Positions 14,452 through 25,954 of a stretch of 64,000 bases of DNA are shown piece after piece. The first letter of the stretch is position 1; each line of letters starts with the position of its first letter. Source of the stretch: Rhodamnia argentea (Eukaryota > Streptophyta > Magnoliopsida > Myrtales > Myrtaceae); assembly GCF_020921035.1 (NCBI RefSeq), contig NC_063158.1, forward strand, positions 4,880,001 through 4,944,000. Reading direction: 5' to 3'. The position numbers and the translations under genes were made by a program. The notes under the pieces were generated by a model. The model did not search any database. It was given only the letters and a program-made list of their open reading frames with translations, and was not told the origin of the DNA.

Positions 14452-15139
14452 TTCTCCAGAAAGTAGTGATCTAGAGGTCGAGATCATGCCACCAGATTTT
14501 AAACAAGTGACCGATCTTAAGAATTCTACATAGATGGTGGCACTTCATCCTCGGACCATGCTGATCACTCGATGTCGCTCATCTGAAGTTACCTGACTTC
14601 AAATTCATCTTTCACCGACCGCCCATTTTTGATTATCATGCTCTTACATGTTTGGAATCTTGCCAGGCCTCATGGCGGGTTAGTCTTGTTAAATATCGTG
14701 AAATCCAATGAGAGTAGAGTGAACGGCGATAGCAACTATATAAGAATACAAATGACTGCCGTCCAAAAGAGAAGCAGACACTTTGCCAAAAAGATTCCTA
14801 CACTGGCATCCTCAAGCAAACAGACGATACCCTATAACGTAACAAGCACTGGATTACAGATAAGAGGAAAGACATGCGACAAAAAATGGGTACTAAAGAA
14901 AGAACTTTTGAAGAATACAATTCTTGTCAAAGCCTCTGATGGCGCGCACCCACAAGTTTCTTACAAGCACAAAACCTGGAAAGGCTACAGAACTGCTGGC
15001 GGCACAAGTGACAAAAGCGGTTAGCATTTTCAAGAGGCTGCCACATGCACGCACCTCTGACCCTTCTCAATTTTTAACTAAAAAAGTTTCTAGCAGAAAG
15101 GGAAAAAGACAATATAAGAGTGGTTTAGAGCATACTTAT

Positions 15140-15885
15140 AGATTGGTCCAATGTCCAAAAAAACCTTCAACTTTAGTATTTGTGATAATTATATCCAAAA
15201 AAGAAATTTCTATCTCATAAGAAACCTCTAACTTTTATTTTTGTCTCAATTCTACCCTAAAGTTTTACTTTTGTCTTAATTCTACCGGCCTAGTACCAAA
15301 AAAATCCTCAACTTTGGCATATGTCCGAAGTATATCCAAAACTTTTTTTATCTCATAAAAAACCTTCAACTTTTACTTTTGTTCCAATTCTACCATCGTT
15401 AACCTTTTGTCCATAATCATCATTAGTTAATTCTATGTGGCATTTTAACGTCGTTAATGAATTGCACTTCAGCAAAGCTGATATGAAAAAATTTCTGAAC
15501 TTCTCTTCAGTTGTTTGCTTTCCCTACATATTTACAAAGTCACTCAAAACGGCGCTTTTCGTATTCTTTTCGGTACTCAACAGCCCAAAGAACAGCTAAA
15601 CATGGAAATATTTGGACGGACGATCTAAATTCTCATCATCCCCGAAACCTACTGTTTATAAGTTTCAAAGATTCATTGAGAAGCTCGGCGAGAAAATTCG
15701 AGCCACGTAGGATTAACTAAGGTTAATTGGAAAGGATACTAAAGTCGAAGGATTTTTTCGGTATTAGATCGGTAGAATTGGGACAAAAGTAAAAGTTTAG
15801 GATTTTTTGTGAGAAAAAAAATAGATATAATTATCATAAATATTAAAGTTAGAGGTTTTTTTTTTGGATATTAGGCATTATAGGT
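15140..15885. mobile_element. Long inverted-repeat MITE, family 2, upstream of dioxygenase copy B
   Basis: The left end begins near ATGTCCAAAAAAACC and the right end reads the reverse complement of a similar sequence (GGTTTTTTTTTTGGATATTAGG). The arms extend well over 100 bases, with repeated CAATTCTACC-type subunits. A clear relative lies at 47860-48668. Copy A of the duplication lacks it: there CAAGAG runs straight into GAATAC near 9832-9840. It therefore inserted after the duplication or was lost from copy A. No coding capacity. Confidence 0.7.
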
Positions 15886-15944
15886 TGTGAGGAGAATACT
15901 TTTTGTTGAATGAGCAGTGAATGGGTCCTCCTCTTGCTAGTGTT

Positions 15945-15954
15945 TATATAAATA
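15945..15954 (+). promoter_or_regulatory. Probable TATA box of dioxygenase copy B
   Basis: TATATAAATA lies 47 bases before the ATG at 16001, inside a block otherwise conserved with copy A. In copy A the same place reads GCGCATGCGCGCGCG, so the box is absent there. The leader would be short. Confidence 0.6.
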
Positions 15955-16000
15955 AGAGGAGACCTAGGGTTTAGAGGCCCTCTCTGGTTAACCTGGAGTA

Positions 16001-17503
16001 ATGGAGACTGAGGTGCTTCACATGAGCGACCTCGGCGGTTCCCTCCCAGTCAAAAATGTCCAAGCTCTAGCGTCCAAGGGCCTGAAGGAGGTTCCGCCTC
16101 GCTATCTACGGCCCGCATCTGAGCTCGGCGAGGTGTGCGAGTCCGAGTCTCTTGAGATTCCTGTCATAGACATGATCAGGCTCGGTGAGGATCACCCCCA
16201 CCACAGAGAGGAAATCGAGAAGTTCCATTTGGCTTGCAAGGAATGGGGCTTCCTCCAGGTGCGCCATCTTGAATGTTTTAAATCGAACCAAGTTCATCTC
16301 ATATCATGTCCACGACATACATTCCAAAAGTTTCAAGTTCCAATTACTGATATGAGAATAAATTCCGTGACGGCGCAGTTGATAAACCATGGCATATCGG
16401 GAGAGATCATTCATCAAGTGAAGACAGATACCGAGGAGTTCTTTAAGCTGCCATTAAAAGAGAAGAAGAATTATGAGCAGTTACCTAACTCCATCGAAGG
16501 CTATGGCCAAGCTTTTGTTCTGTCGGAAGACCAGAAGCTTGACTGGAATGACATGCTCTTCCTTTTTGCACAACCTGCTTCCCAGAGAAACCTCAGGTTT
16601 TGGCCAAAGAACCCTGCCTCTTTCAGGTGAGTTAAAACAGATCAATCACACACTAGAAGTTCCTAGGACAACTGTGCACATACAAAGAAATTACAAGCAT
16701 ACAAGTACGAAGAACAAACCAATGTATCTCCATTATCCAGGAGTCAGTGAAGTGACCAAACAGAGTCGCCAAATGGGTCTTACCAGTTCTTTTTATTCTT
16801 CCTCTCGTTCTCGGGGATGAACAAAAGATAACATCAATTTCGGTTCAACATTTCAGAGCAACCCTGGACGGTTACTCTTCACAGTTAGTACGGATTTCGC
16901 TTTTCCTCCTGAGAGCTATGGCCAAGAACTTGGGACTTTCTCCGGATGTGTTTGCAAGCATGTTTGAAGAGGGGATACAAGGGATAAGACTGAACTACTA
17001 TCCACCGTGCAAGCAAGCAAATGAGGTCCTGGGTCTGACCCCACACTCTGATGCCAGCGGACTAACCCTGCTAACTCAAGTGAATGATGTAGATGGATTG
17101 CAAATCAAGAAGAACGGTAAATGGCTGCCTATTAAAACTGTTCCCGAGGCGTTCATCGTCAACGTAGGCAACGTCATCGAGGTAGTCCATAATTTCACTA
17201 CCACTTCCCTGTGCGTAAAAGTGATGCCATGATTGATCTTCACGTTTGATGCAGATAATGAGCAATGGACAGTACAAGAGCATAGAGCACAGAGCAGTAG
17301 TGAATCCAGAAAAGGAACGCCTCTCAATTGCAGCATTCCACAGTCCAAATATAGAAGCTTCAATTGGCCCATTTCCAGATCTTACCGGAAAGAGCGGTGC
17401 ACTGTACAAAACAACGAATCATGAGGATTACATGAGGCTGGTTGTCGCGAGCAAACTCGACGGTAAAAGCCTGCTGGACCAGTTCAGACTTAGTGATGTA
17501 TGA
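16001..17503 (+). CDS. SRG1-like 2-oxoglutarate/Fe(II)-dependent dioxygenase, intact copy B
   Basis: Exons 16001-16258, 16379-16626, 16857-17181 and 17255-17503 join in frame to 359 residues, the usual length of the DOXC plant dioxygenase group (SRG1, S-norcoclaurine synthase 1-like). The N-terminal DIOX_N part holds IPVIDMIRLG and the ACKEWGFLQ|LINHGI junction. The catalytic jelly roll has the iron ligands His232, Asp234 (TPHSDASGLTLL) and His288 (SIEHRAVVN), and the 2-oxoglutarate pair Arg298 and Ser300 (ERLSIAAF). Such enzymes hydroxylate or desaturate small specialised metabolites in the cytosol; the substrate cannot be read from sequence. A TATA box lies at 15945. The near twin at 9928-11404 is damaged, so this copy probably carries the function. 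Confidence 0.92.
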
Positions 17504-18600
17504 ATCGCTTGTATATTGAAAGTCGTTTAAAACTTGTTGGTGTGTGTGTACCAAGTTAATAAAGAAAAGGGACTGTAGGTCTCAAAGATGTGGAAAGAAA
17601 CGACAGGTTCTGCAATGACCACCTTTTGCTTAAGAATGATGTAAAGGTTTCCTCAAGCATTCAGATAGAATACGAGGTCTTTTATGCATAGTACCATGAT
17701 GTCAATATGAATTATTCCTTCTCGAATTTAAACATTGCAATGGTTAGATTCTCCGGAAGCATGTGAACAGACTGGTAAATACTGCTCCCTAGTTCCCACG
17801 AGCGGTAATGTTAAGACAGCCCTTTAGAAGCAAATCACCGGTACCAAGAAACATGTACTTCTGAAGAAGCTTGCTTGACGACCATCTGAGCATTCTAGAT
17901 GATCGGATGGTTATTGAAGCAAACCTAGATCGCACGTCACTCCTTTAAATGTCTTTACCACCATACTATGATGATCGAAACACATTGTGAGCATATGATG
18001 AAGAGTCAAAAGACATCCGAAGAAGTGTGTGACATCTAGGCTTGATCATGTTAGTGAACCGAGGAAATATATTGCGGCCAAACTATTTGAATGCCCACAC
18101 TCAACAAATTCTGACAGCCACAGAATGGGATGCAAAGAACAGTCAAATTGTTCGATATACTGGAACAGTGATCAGTAAGCATTCTACTCGTTGATGACTC
18201 AACAAGAGAAACAACTCACTTTGCTTTTACCCTGATTGGCTGCATGTGCAGCCCAAAGACTTAATTTTTCTCTTATCCTGATCTCGCAGGGGTAGAGGGA
18301 GAATGGAAATCGAACTTCGGACTCTACATATAGGCTATAGCCAAAAGTTTTGAAAGCCTAAGCGAGCACTTGCAGCCAATCAGTTGATGTACAGATACCA
18401 ACGCAGACGTTTCCATGAAACATAGAATGCCTAACCTAGCAAATACTGCATGATACGTGATCAAATTGACAAAAAAAAAAAAAAAATTTATTGGCTTCTT
18501 CAGGCCAAGGCTCATGTCACAGAAGAGCACAATATCAACAAAATAACCAGCCTGGCCTCATTAATGGTGGAGTTCTGACACAAATTGCGCATTACAGGAC
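17504..18600. other. Dioxygenase copy B 3' flank, no gene seen
   Basis: This flank parallels 11405-12480, beginning with nearly identical sequence around AGAAAAGGGACTG and continuing with scattered differences. No coding frame is supported. Confidence 0.5.
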
Positions 18601-19290
18601 CGAGTTTTATTACCTCGCCAGCAGAAGAAGAATGCCATGAAGACTGCAATTAAAATCAGAAATCACATTCGATGGCGGCACACGTATCAATCAGTGTCGT
18701 AACACCACCATGCTACTACACTGCTGGATTGACAGACGGATGAAATCCTCACAAGACCACCCCAAAAGTTTACTTTGACTCCCATTCTGAAACACCCAAT
18801 TTGAGACTCTCTAAGAGAAAGTCATCACAACAATTTCGCTCCTCGGCATGATCTAATAACACCAGTCAAAAGCAATGACGAAGAAAACAGAAGTCAACAT
18901 TGTACAGAGAACAGGAGCAAAGAACGCACAGTAACGGATAAATAGGAAGATCAGCTGCGCATGATAACAGAAAAGTTTCAATTTTTTTTTTCTCGTATAT
19001 GCAAAAGCGAAGAATTTGAGCTTGTCCCACGTGAAGGGAACAAAAAGGAAAAAGAAGAAAAAAGAGGGAAGCGACGACGGCAGGACTATCCAAAGACATC
19101 GAAGCAAAGAATGTACGCTAAGAATATCCGTGCTTAGGCAATCATGCCCGGTCGCCGGAAGGAGAAATCATCTTCGCCAAACCAAGTATCATCATCAGAA
19201 CTTAGAATCGATTCACGAAGCGAGAGCCCGAGAACGGATAATCAAGAAGCCAACCCTTTTGCAGATCAAATCACCGAGAAGAAGAATAAA
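18600..19290 (-). other. Unrecognised minus-strand module, copy B
   Basis: Counterpart of 12480-13150. The mini-exon-like stretch near 18610-18645 keeps flanking AG and GT on the minus strand. The short frame starting with ATG near 18850 is interrupted early, and the donor seen in copy A is changed. It is presumably non-functional as a protein gene. Family unknown. Confidence 0.25.
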
Positions 19291-19689
19291 TGCTCGATCC
19301 AATGCTTCTCTCTTGGCTCAAGTTTGGTTGGATTCAGGCAAAATTTCAAATAACCGCACGAGCTACTCTCATCAAAAGTGCCCCTCCTTGTGTTGTCATG
19401 TCATGGACAAGGGCATGTCGCACGTAAAGTCAATATTATTTCAAATAAAATTTGGAGTGATTATATCCGTTTCACGCGTTAGTTCGGAGCATTTTCATCA
19501 TTTTTATTATTTTATTATTTTTTTCCCATTTTCTGGTTTTAAAAACTAAAAAAAACTAAAGTTTACAAAAAAAAAAAAAAAGAGGGAGGGAGGGAGGGCC
19601 TGGATTTCCAATTTTTTTTACTTTCCTTTTTTTAATTTTAATTTAATTTGACTAAAATACCCTTAGGCTACTTTTAGTCTTCAGAATTT

Positions 19690-20815
19690 CTAGCCAAGAT
19701 AGGATTGTATAGGATATAATATGAAATTCAGAGATTTTGTCATATCTTATACACTGTTTGATGAATTACGATAATAAAGCCGGATATATTCATATTATAT
19801 TATGTTCATTGTTTGGTAATTACATATATTGATGTAAATGAATCCGAAAATGCACAAGCATAGACTGTAAGAATCTCTCATAATTCACTACCAACTTTAG
19901 TGAGAGAGAAAATATAATCATTCGCATTTGCAACTACAAAAAGTTTTATCTCTCTCGCTATCGTTATTAAATTTCAATATGAACCACGAAGTTATAGAAG
20001 AGAATGAGTTTTGACTCTGTTTCTACTTTCATAGACTTTTGGCATGAACCAGAAACCTACGAAAGAGAAGAAGTTTCAACTCAATCGCAGTTTTTGTAGA
20101 ATTTTGACGTGAACTAAAAAATTACAAAGAAGCGGTGAAACTTCAACATGAATCAAAGATACATATATGGAGATTTCTAGGTTTTTTTTTAGAAATTTCA
20201 TTGCCCCAAATTCTTTAAGAATTCGAAAGATAATTTTCAAGTTCGAATTTGTTCATTTAAAATTTGGGTTCTTCTACTTCATTTTTATTTATTTATTTTA
20301 TTTTTATATCATTTTTTTGTTATTTTCATTCAGTTCCATCATTTATTAATAAAATTTTAATTAAATAATAAACTATACTACCAAAAAATTCCTCCTTTGA
20401 ACTTACCCAATAAAAAATTCCTTCAATTCCTAATGACATAGATATGAAGTGTGTGTATATATATGTGCACATAATATATATTGTAAAGTAGAAAGAAACT
20501 AAAAGTTATATATAAATGAATAAAAAAATTATTTTTAATTTTTACTTTTAATATTAGAATTCGAATATAATTCATATTTAATTCATATTTTGATCTTATT
20601 TTCTAAGAAGTTTATTATGCGAGAAAAAATAGCTTTTAGACCATGATCATAAAAAATCATATCCACCTTTATCCCATCTCCCCCATGGGATAAAATTTTT
20701 CCAGGTTATATCCCACTTTATCCGGTCCTGGGCGGTAGCCAAACACGGGATAAGATAAATTTTATCATATCCTGATTTTTATCCCGATCACCGAACACAA
20801 CCTTAATGGCATGTA
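19690..20815. mobile_element. Possible AT-rich terminal-inverted-repeat element
   Basis: The left part (around TCATATCTTATACACTGTTTGATGAA and GCCGGATATA) resembles the reverse complement of the right part (GATAAAATTTATCTTATCCCGTGTTTGG read on the minus strand, then CCGGATAAAG). The right end, near CCCGATCACCGAACACAACC, is like the ends of known plant MITEs. About 1.1 kb, very AT-rich, no long open frame. Similarity between the arms is moderate and the ends are uncertain. Confidence 0.4.
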
Positions 20816-20819
20816 ATTA

Positions 20820-20990
20820 GCCTACCGATGAAGTCAGGCCCTTGTTCAAAACAACCATAGCCACTTCAAGCATTTATTTGAGACAACGTACTTCATACTC
20901 TTATTTGAAACAAAAATTACTTCAAGGAGTTATTTAAAGAATGAGAATATTTCAAGCCTTCATTTAAAATTTTTCCTTCAGTTTATTTTA
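20820..20990. mobile_element. Single arm of a family 1 inverted-repeat element
   Basis: Repeated units of the AGGCCCTTGTTCAAAACAAC and TTCAAGC..TTATTTGA type match the right-hand arms of the elements at 13432 and 27332. I did not find a matching left arm. One may have been replaced by the AT-rich element immediately to the left. Confidence 0.45.
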
Positions 20991-21764
20991 AGTGAAAATC
21001 TATTTTGCTAACTCTCATCAAGAATGACAAAATAACATGTTCTTTTCAATAATTTGAGATATACCATTTTGGGTTTTGCTTTGCCAGTAAATTTAATCGG
21101 GGAAAAAATAAAAATCGTTATCGACAATTAATCTCCAATATTTCACTTTTTTTTCTCCCTTTCTTTCTCGTAATTATATTTCAATATCATTAATCATCCT
21201 CATGATGGCACGTACAAATTTTTTTTTTTTTTTGGGTGGTCGAATGCACGTACAGATGTTGGATCGTAAATAATTTTGCATGATGACTTGGAATTCAACG
21301 GGAAACAAACGCTGTTCGACCTTGGTCTACGTTTTGATAATCTAATGCTATTTAAGAAGGAACCATATGTCACGCAATGCCCAACAACACGAAAAATGGG
21401 CATTGCCTTCAGGCATTCATCTCCAAGTCATTCACAAATTGAGCATATTTCACGACCAACAAGTTCTATCTTCTAGTGGTGAGTAAAGCACACGAACCAT
21501 TCGAACTCACCAAGCAAGACAAGCCAGGCATATTCCCACCAAGTTTGCGAAGAAAGCCGAGTCTGATGAGAGCTCGAAATGAACATGTCCGCCAAGCAAC
21601 CCTCTGCAAAGGAATCGAAAAGATAGGGAAGGCATATATGCCGTGGGATGGGAAAGGAAACTAGATTTCCTTCCGCTACAAAAGGCCTGACCTCCAGACT
21701 TAGGCAGCAATTTGCACCAACCCCAAACCCACACACCCACACCCCAGAGGACCGAGAGAGAAGG
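20991..21764. other. Upstream region of the DC1 gene
   Basis: Nothing coding is supported. Frames on both strands between 21200 and 21860 are chance openings. A frame continuous with the DC1 protein opens at 21648, but its extra 39 residues do not look like a DC1 N-terminus, so this stretch is treated as promoter and leader. Confidence 0.5.
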
Positions 21765-23500
21765 ATGGAGATTTCACATGTCAGCCACGAGCATCCGCTG
21801 ACCCTGTGTGCGATGGAGGACACCGGTGAGCCTTGCAATGGATGCTCGAGACCCATCTTCGATCACGGCTATGGTTGCTTAGACTGCGGCTTCCTCCTCC
21901 ACAAGAAGTGCGCCAAGTTGCCTCGGAAAGTCCACCACCATCTTCATCCTAAACACCCTCTCTCACTCCTCTTCGATCCATCGGAAACGCCCCAGTGCAG
22001 CGTCTGCAATAAAACTGGCTCCGGGTTTGTCTTTGAATGCCAAGATTGCAAATACTACATGGACGTGACCTGTTTCTTTAGGAATCAGCCTTACCTTGAT
22101 CTCCCTCCTCTAGAAGGGAAAACAAGAAAGCTACAATCACACCCTGACACTTTGTTACCTCACAATCACACCCTGACACTCTGTTACCTCACACAGCAGA
22201 GTAAAAGGAAGTGTAAAGGATGTGAACAGCAAATTTTGGGTCCAGCTTATTGCTGCAAGGAATGCGATCTGTTCACACTCCACAAATCCTGTGCTCAATT
22301 GCCACAGAAGAGAGAACATCTTTTCCACCCTTCGCACTCCCTCACACTCTTTACAGAATCACCTTATCCTGGCTCACGAACAATCTGTAACACTTGTCGG
22401 AAGATCATCCAAGGTTTTGTGTACCACTGTAACATATGTTCGTTCGACCTTGACTTGCTCTGCGCTTGTCTTACACCTTCACTGAAACATGAGAAGCATG
22501 ATCACCTCCTCGCTTTCTTCAATGAAATAAATGATCAAGTTTCATGTAATTCCTGCGGAAAATCGTGCCGCAACAATCTTTACAGATGTGTTAGCTGCAA
22601 GTTCAATGTGCACTCCACTTGTCTTCCCAGCGTTAAGCACAAACACCATCCCCATCCTCTTAAACTCAACGACTCCACTCCCAAGGATGGAAGTAGGATT
22701 CACTGCGCAGCATGCAAGAAGAAGACAAGCCCAGAGGCCCAGGCTTATTATTACTGTGCAGAATGCAGCTATGGTGTTCATCCTGAATGTGTGGTCTCCG
22801 AGGTAAACTCAGCCTCCCCTACCCCTTAGATTTATATAAAACAGAGAAGTGAGGTGCCGAACCAAACAACCTAGCTAACATGCTATATTTTAAATATATA
22901 TCCGGAGTCTATGCTACGAGAAAATGATCATAAATACAGAAATACTTTTTTTTCGCGTGTGTAAAAATAACCTAAAAAAAAATCAGTAGAAGGACTTCAC
23001 TTTACCAGCAATCATAACAAATTGAATAAAGTAATTATATTCATGCACCTTAGAAGGAATTATACTAATCTTAGAGTTGGCAGATTACAGTTAGTTTGTT
23101 TTGAGAAATTAATGTAAAAGGTAGTGGAAGGAAGATAAATGGTGGTGGGGGCATGCGGCTTCTGACAAAGGTTCATTCTATCCACTTTGCCAGTTACATG
23201 ATATATCGTCTCATCACCTGCATTGCTGTTACTCCCCAGAATTGCTTCCATCTAAACGTTATTCTTGATTTCCTCAATTTCTTCCTTTCCTCGTACTCAC
23301 AACATCTTCCAACCTAGGCAAAGGCAACTAATTGGATGAAGTGACTTAACATGGTTAACTTACCTTTTTTCCATGACCAGGACCAGCCCGAGATAGGGAA
23401 ACTTCTAGAAGACATTGCAAGGGTCCGAGAAGAGCTAGATGCAATTGCCAGTCAGTTGAAACGGGACAGAGGATCAGTATCGAAGGATGATACAGCATGA
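21765..23500 (+). CDS. DC1-domain (divergent C1, Cys/His-rich) protein
   Basis: Exons 21765-22802 and 23381-23500 join in frame to 385 residues. Exon 1 holds a chain of divergent C1 zinc-finger-like units, each built around HPL..L, then CxxC, HxxC and C residues, for example CNGCSRPI, GYGCLDCGFLLHKKCA, CSVCNKTG, CKGCEQQI, CNTCRKII, CNSCGKSC and CAACKKK. The family is large in plants; some members act in stress, defence or hormone responses, probably by binding zinc and lipids or proteins. Exon 2 adds a short charged helix-like tail (IGKLLEDIARVREELDAI). The start was set at MEISHVSHEHPLTL because DC1 proteins begin just before the first HPL motif. An internal 29-base tandem repeat lies between units at 22136-22193. 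Confidence 0.88.
22136..22193 (+). repeat. 29-base direct tandem repeat within the DC1 coding sequence
   Basis: Two adjacent 29-base units, 22136-22164 and 22165-22193, differ at one position. Since 29 is not a multiple of three, the two copies are read in different frames (SHPDTLLPHN, then HTLTLCYL). The gene stays open, so a compensating length change must exist nearby if the duplication arose in a working gene. Confidence 0.85.
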
Positions 23501-24558
23501 GCAACAGCAACGTGAGCTCAAGGATGGGATGAAGAAAGAAAGATGATTAGATTGATTAAAAAATGTCATAGCCCAAAACTAAGAAAAAACAAAAGAAATT
23601 TCCACTACTATGTAAAAGAGAGGTCATATATCCTTTGCTCTATTGAAATCATCACCTGAATATCAGTGAAACTTACTGGAGTCAGGTCAGATTGTTAGGA
23701 CTGCGTACTTGTGTCATGCATCTAGATATATGCTCATAATGTAAAAGCCTATCCTCATGTGCAAAGTGAAGATCATCATGCTCCTCAATTATCAGTAAGC
23801 AATGCTATTCATAGATACGATGCTTACATTACTCTGTTCCATATGGCGGTGGACTCTTGTGATCACAAACACTGCAAAAAGTACGAATATACAACAGGAT
23901 CATTGAAATACCAATATTACCGTTAAACAAATCGTCATCTAGAGATTCTGGAGAGAACAATCAGCAGCTGCAGGGAAAAAAATAACAGAAAATCTTGAAT
24001 GCAGAAGGAATCTGATAAGCATTGTAAATCGTTTTAAAAAGTTTGCTTCCAGGAAGTAATGTTGTCTTCTATGTACTCTAAATCGACAGGCAATCTGGAT
24101 CTATGCACCTCTTTATATGTCCAGCCAAAAATTGATCGTTCCAAACTGCCAATTCCAACAAAAACTTAACAGTACATGTTTAAGGAAAGATGCTCAGAAG
24201 AACCATTGGAGGTGTATGATCGAAAATCTTCTTGGACATTTTCCTCATGCACACCCAGAGTCGAAATAGCCTCCCTAAACCATCTGCTTAATCACCTGTA
24301 TGATAAGATGGATCGACACATCTTCTCACATTCCTTGTAGAGCAGAAAAAGACACACTTAAACAGTGTAATATGCATTTGTTAATAGCTTCATTGATGAG
24401 AAATGGGCTAGTCAGATATATATTTGAGTTCATTGCATAGATAAGACAATAAATATTCCCATTGCTTCATGCCAGGGATATCAGAAATCAACTCCTACAA
24501 CATATACATACACGAAGCAAAATGAAGTACGAGGTCCACAATTCTAATTTGTCTACAC
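23501..24558. other. Convergent 3' flanks of the DC1 gene and the unknown-function gene
   Basis: This should hold the 3' UTRs of two genes that converge here. No open frame with coding character was seen, and no repeat was recognised. Confidence 0.5.
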
Positions 24559-25815
24559 TCATGAGGATGCATACTTCATAGCTCTTTGGAGTTCACTCGC
24601 CAAACTGTTTGACCGATTCAATGACTGATTCGATTCTCTCCCATTTTCTTCTCTCCCACTCTTCTTACTCTTCCACATTTCAAAATCACCCCTTCTCACT
24701 CCCAAATTCATTGAATCTCTATCGCCAACTCCAATCTTTTCGCCAGGACCCTCCCTTGTCCCTATTCCTAATCTCATACCCTCCAAACATAGCTTCATCT
24801 CACTATTCTCCCTCTGCATCTCTTCCAAATCCTTCCTGATCTGTAAAAACATTCCCCTCAACAACTCAGAATCACCAAAATTACTCTCCTCCTTCCTTTC
24901 ATTTTGTCCCTTCGCTTCCTCAATGGTCTCAAACCCAATTTTACTCACCGTCAAGAACGGCATTCCTGTCCCAGAATCAGCAACCGGCAAATTCATCCCC
25001 CAACGGAAATTCACCCTCACACGCTTTGCTATGGGCAACATCGTCCTTGCCCTCACTCCAATTCCAGAGAACATTTTCAGATTGCCACTCTTACCATGGC
25101 TTTTACAACTCTGTGGCATAACCTTACCATCATTAGTAAGATTGCGACCATAATCCGCACTATCAGAGCTTCTAAACAGCTCTTTCCCACAACAAGGCTC
25201 CAGCTTCAGCTCCTCCCAAGTCGACGAACCCCCCATCAGAAATCCACCCCCAATTCCCAACTCAGAACCTAAATGATCACTTACGCCAGCAAGCGTGACC
25301 TCGTTTTTTCCCTGATTAGGCTCAACAAATCTCTTCGCGTCCAAATCCTGGCTGTAACTGGGGTTTGAAGAGGTGGACTTGCTGAGAGAGAAGTGTCCGA
25401 GCTGAGGCCGGAAGTGGAGAGAGAAGACGGGAGAATTAGGGATAGGGCTCGAGAGCGAGAGAGGGAAATGAGCTGAGAAGACGATAGGCGAATTGTTGGG
25501 CGAGCCGAAGAGGCCAATGCCGGATTTGAGAGTGAGAGAGATGGGGGAGCCGGCGGACGACGCGGCGGTGGGGGAGTAGGAGAGCTTGAGGGAAGGGAAG
25601 GAAGGGAAGCTGGTGGAGAGAGAGAAGGTGAAGTATGACGAAGGTGTGGTGGTGGTGGTGGTGGTGGCGATGGTGGAGGTGAATGGCTGGTTCACGATAG
25701 TGAGAGGCAGCTTGGCTTTAAGGATTGGGTGGTGGTGGTGGTGGTGGTTGCAGGTTGGGTCGCCGCCTCCCCGGCGGCGGCAGTCGTTGTCGGGGAGTTT
25801 GAGGGAGAACTTCAT
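24559..25815 (-). CDS. Plant-specific protein of unknown function (MKFSLKL... family)
   Basis: A single uninterrupted frame of 418 residues from the ATG at 25815 to a TGA at 24561-24559. An upstream in-frame ATG would add 49 mostly hydrophobic and low-complexity residues, but MKFSLKLPDN matches the way I recall relatives starting (MKASxKF...), so the inner start was chosen. The N-terminal half is beta-rich, with KAKLPLTI, SLKLSYSP, TLKSGIGLFGSP, FSAHFPLSL and FSLHFRPQLGHFSL. That pattern is shared with an uncharacterised family in Arabidopsis and other plants. It also has a run of six histidines and a threonine run. The C-terminal half has a charged helix-like stretch (LRGMFLQIRKDLEEMQREN). 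Function is unknown. Confidence 0.75.
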   Translation of the reverse strand: MKFSLKLPDNDCRRRGGGDPTCNHHHHHHPILKAKLPLTIVNQPFTSTIATTTTTTTPSSYFTFSLSTSFPSFPSLKLSYSPTAASSAGSPISLTLKSGIGLFGSPNNSPIVFSAHFPLSLSSPIPNSPVFSLHFRPQLGHFSLSKSTSSNPSYSQDLDAKRFVEPNQGKNEVTLAGVSDHLGSELGIGGGFLMGGSSTWEELKLEPCCGKELFRSSDSADYGRNLTNDGKVMPQSCKSHGKSGNLKMFSGIGVRARTMLPIAKRVRVNFRWGMNLPVADSGTGMPFLTVSKIGFETIEEAKGQNERKEESNFGDSELLRGMFLQIRKDLEEMQRENSEMKLCLEGMRLGIGTREGPGEKIGVGDRDSMNLGVRRGDFEMWKSKKSGREENGRESNQSLNRSNSLASELQRAMKYASS

Positions 25816-25954
25816 AGATTCGTCTCGACGTCCGACGAGGGTGTATCCGAGTGGCTTCTGGGGCTCCGTGGAGACCACGTACTCATGAAAATGCAAGAGG
25901 TGGGTGGCTATACACCTAAACAAGAAAAAATTCAAAAAAAAAAAAAATACAAAT

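Larger units (their letters stand above)
14348..19290. repeat. Segmental tandem duplication, copy B
   Basis: Second copy of the peroxidase-3'-end plus dioxygenase segment, in the same order and orientation as 7891-13150. It carries the intact dioxygenase. It differs from copy A by a family 2 inverted-repeat element in the dioxygenase upstream region (about 15040-15885), by the deletion behind the peroxidase scrap, and by lacking the copy A insertion at 9210-9560. Confidence 0.85.

Noticed and set aside
19016-19549. 177-codon plus-strand frame behind dioxygenase copy B
   Set aside because: Low-complexity Lys/Arg/Ser content, no counterpart frame in the duplicated copy A, and it runs into AT-rich intergenic sequence.
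21648-21764. N-terminal extension of the DC1 protein from an upstream ATG
   Set aside because: The added residues are low-complexity (TPNPHTHTPEDRE) and DC1 proteins start just before the first HPL motif.
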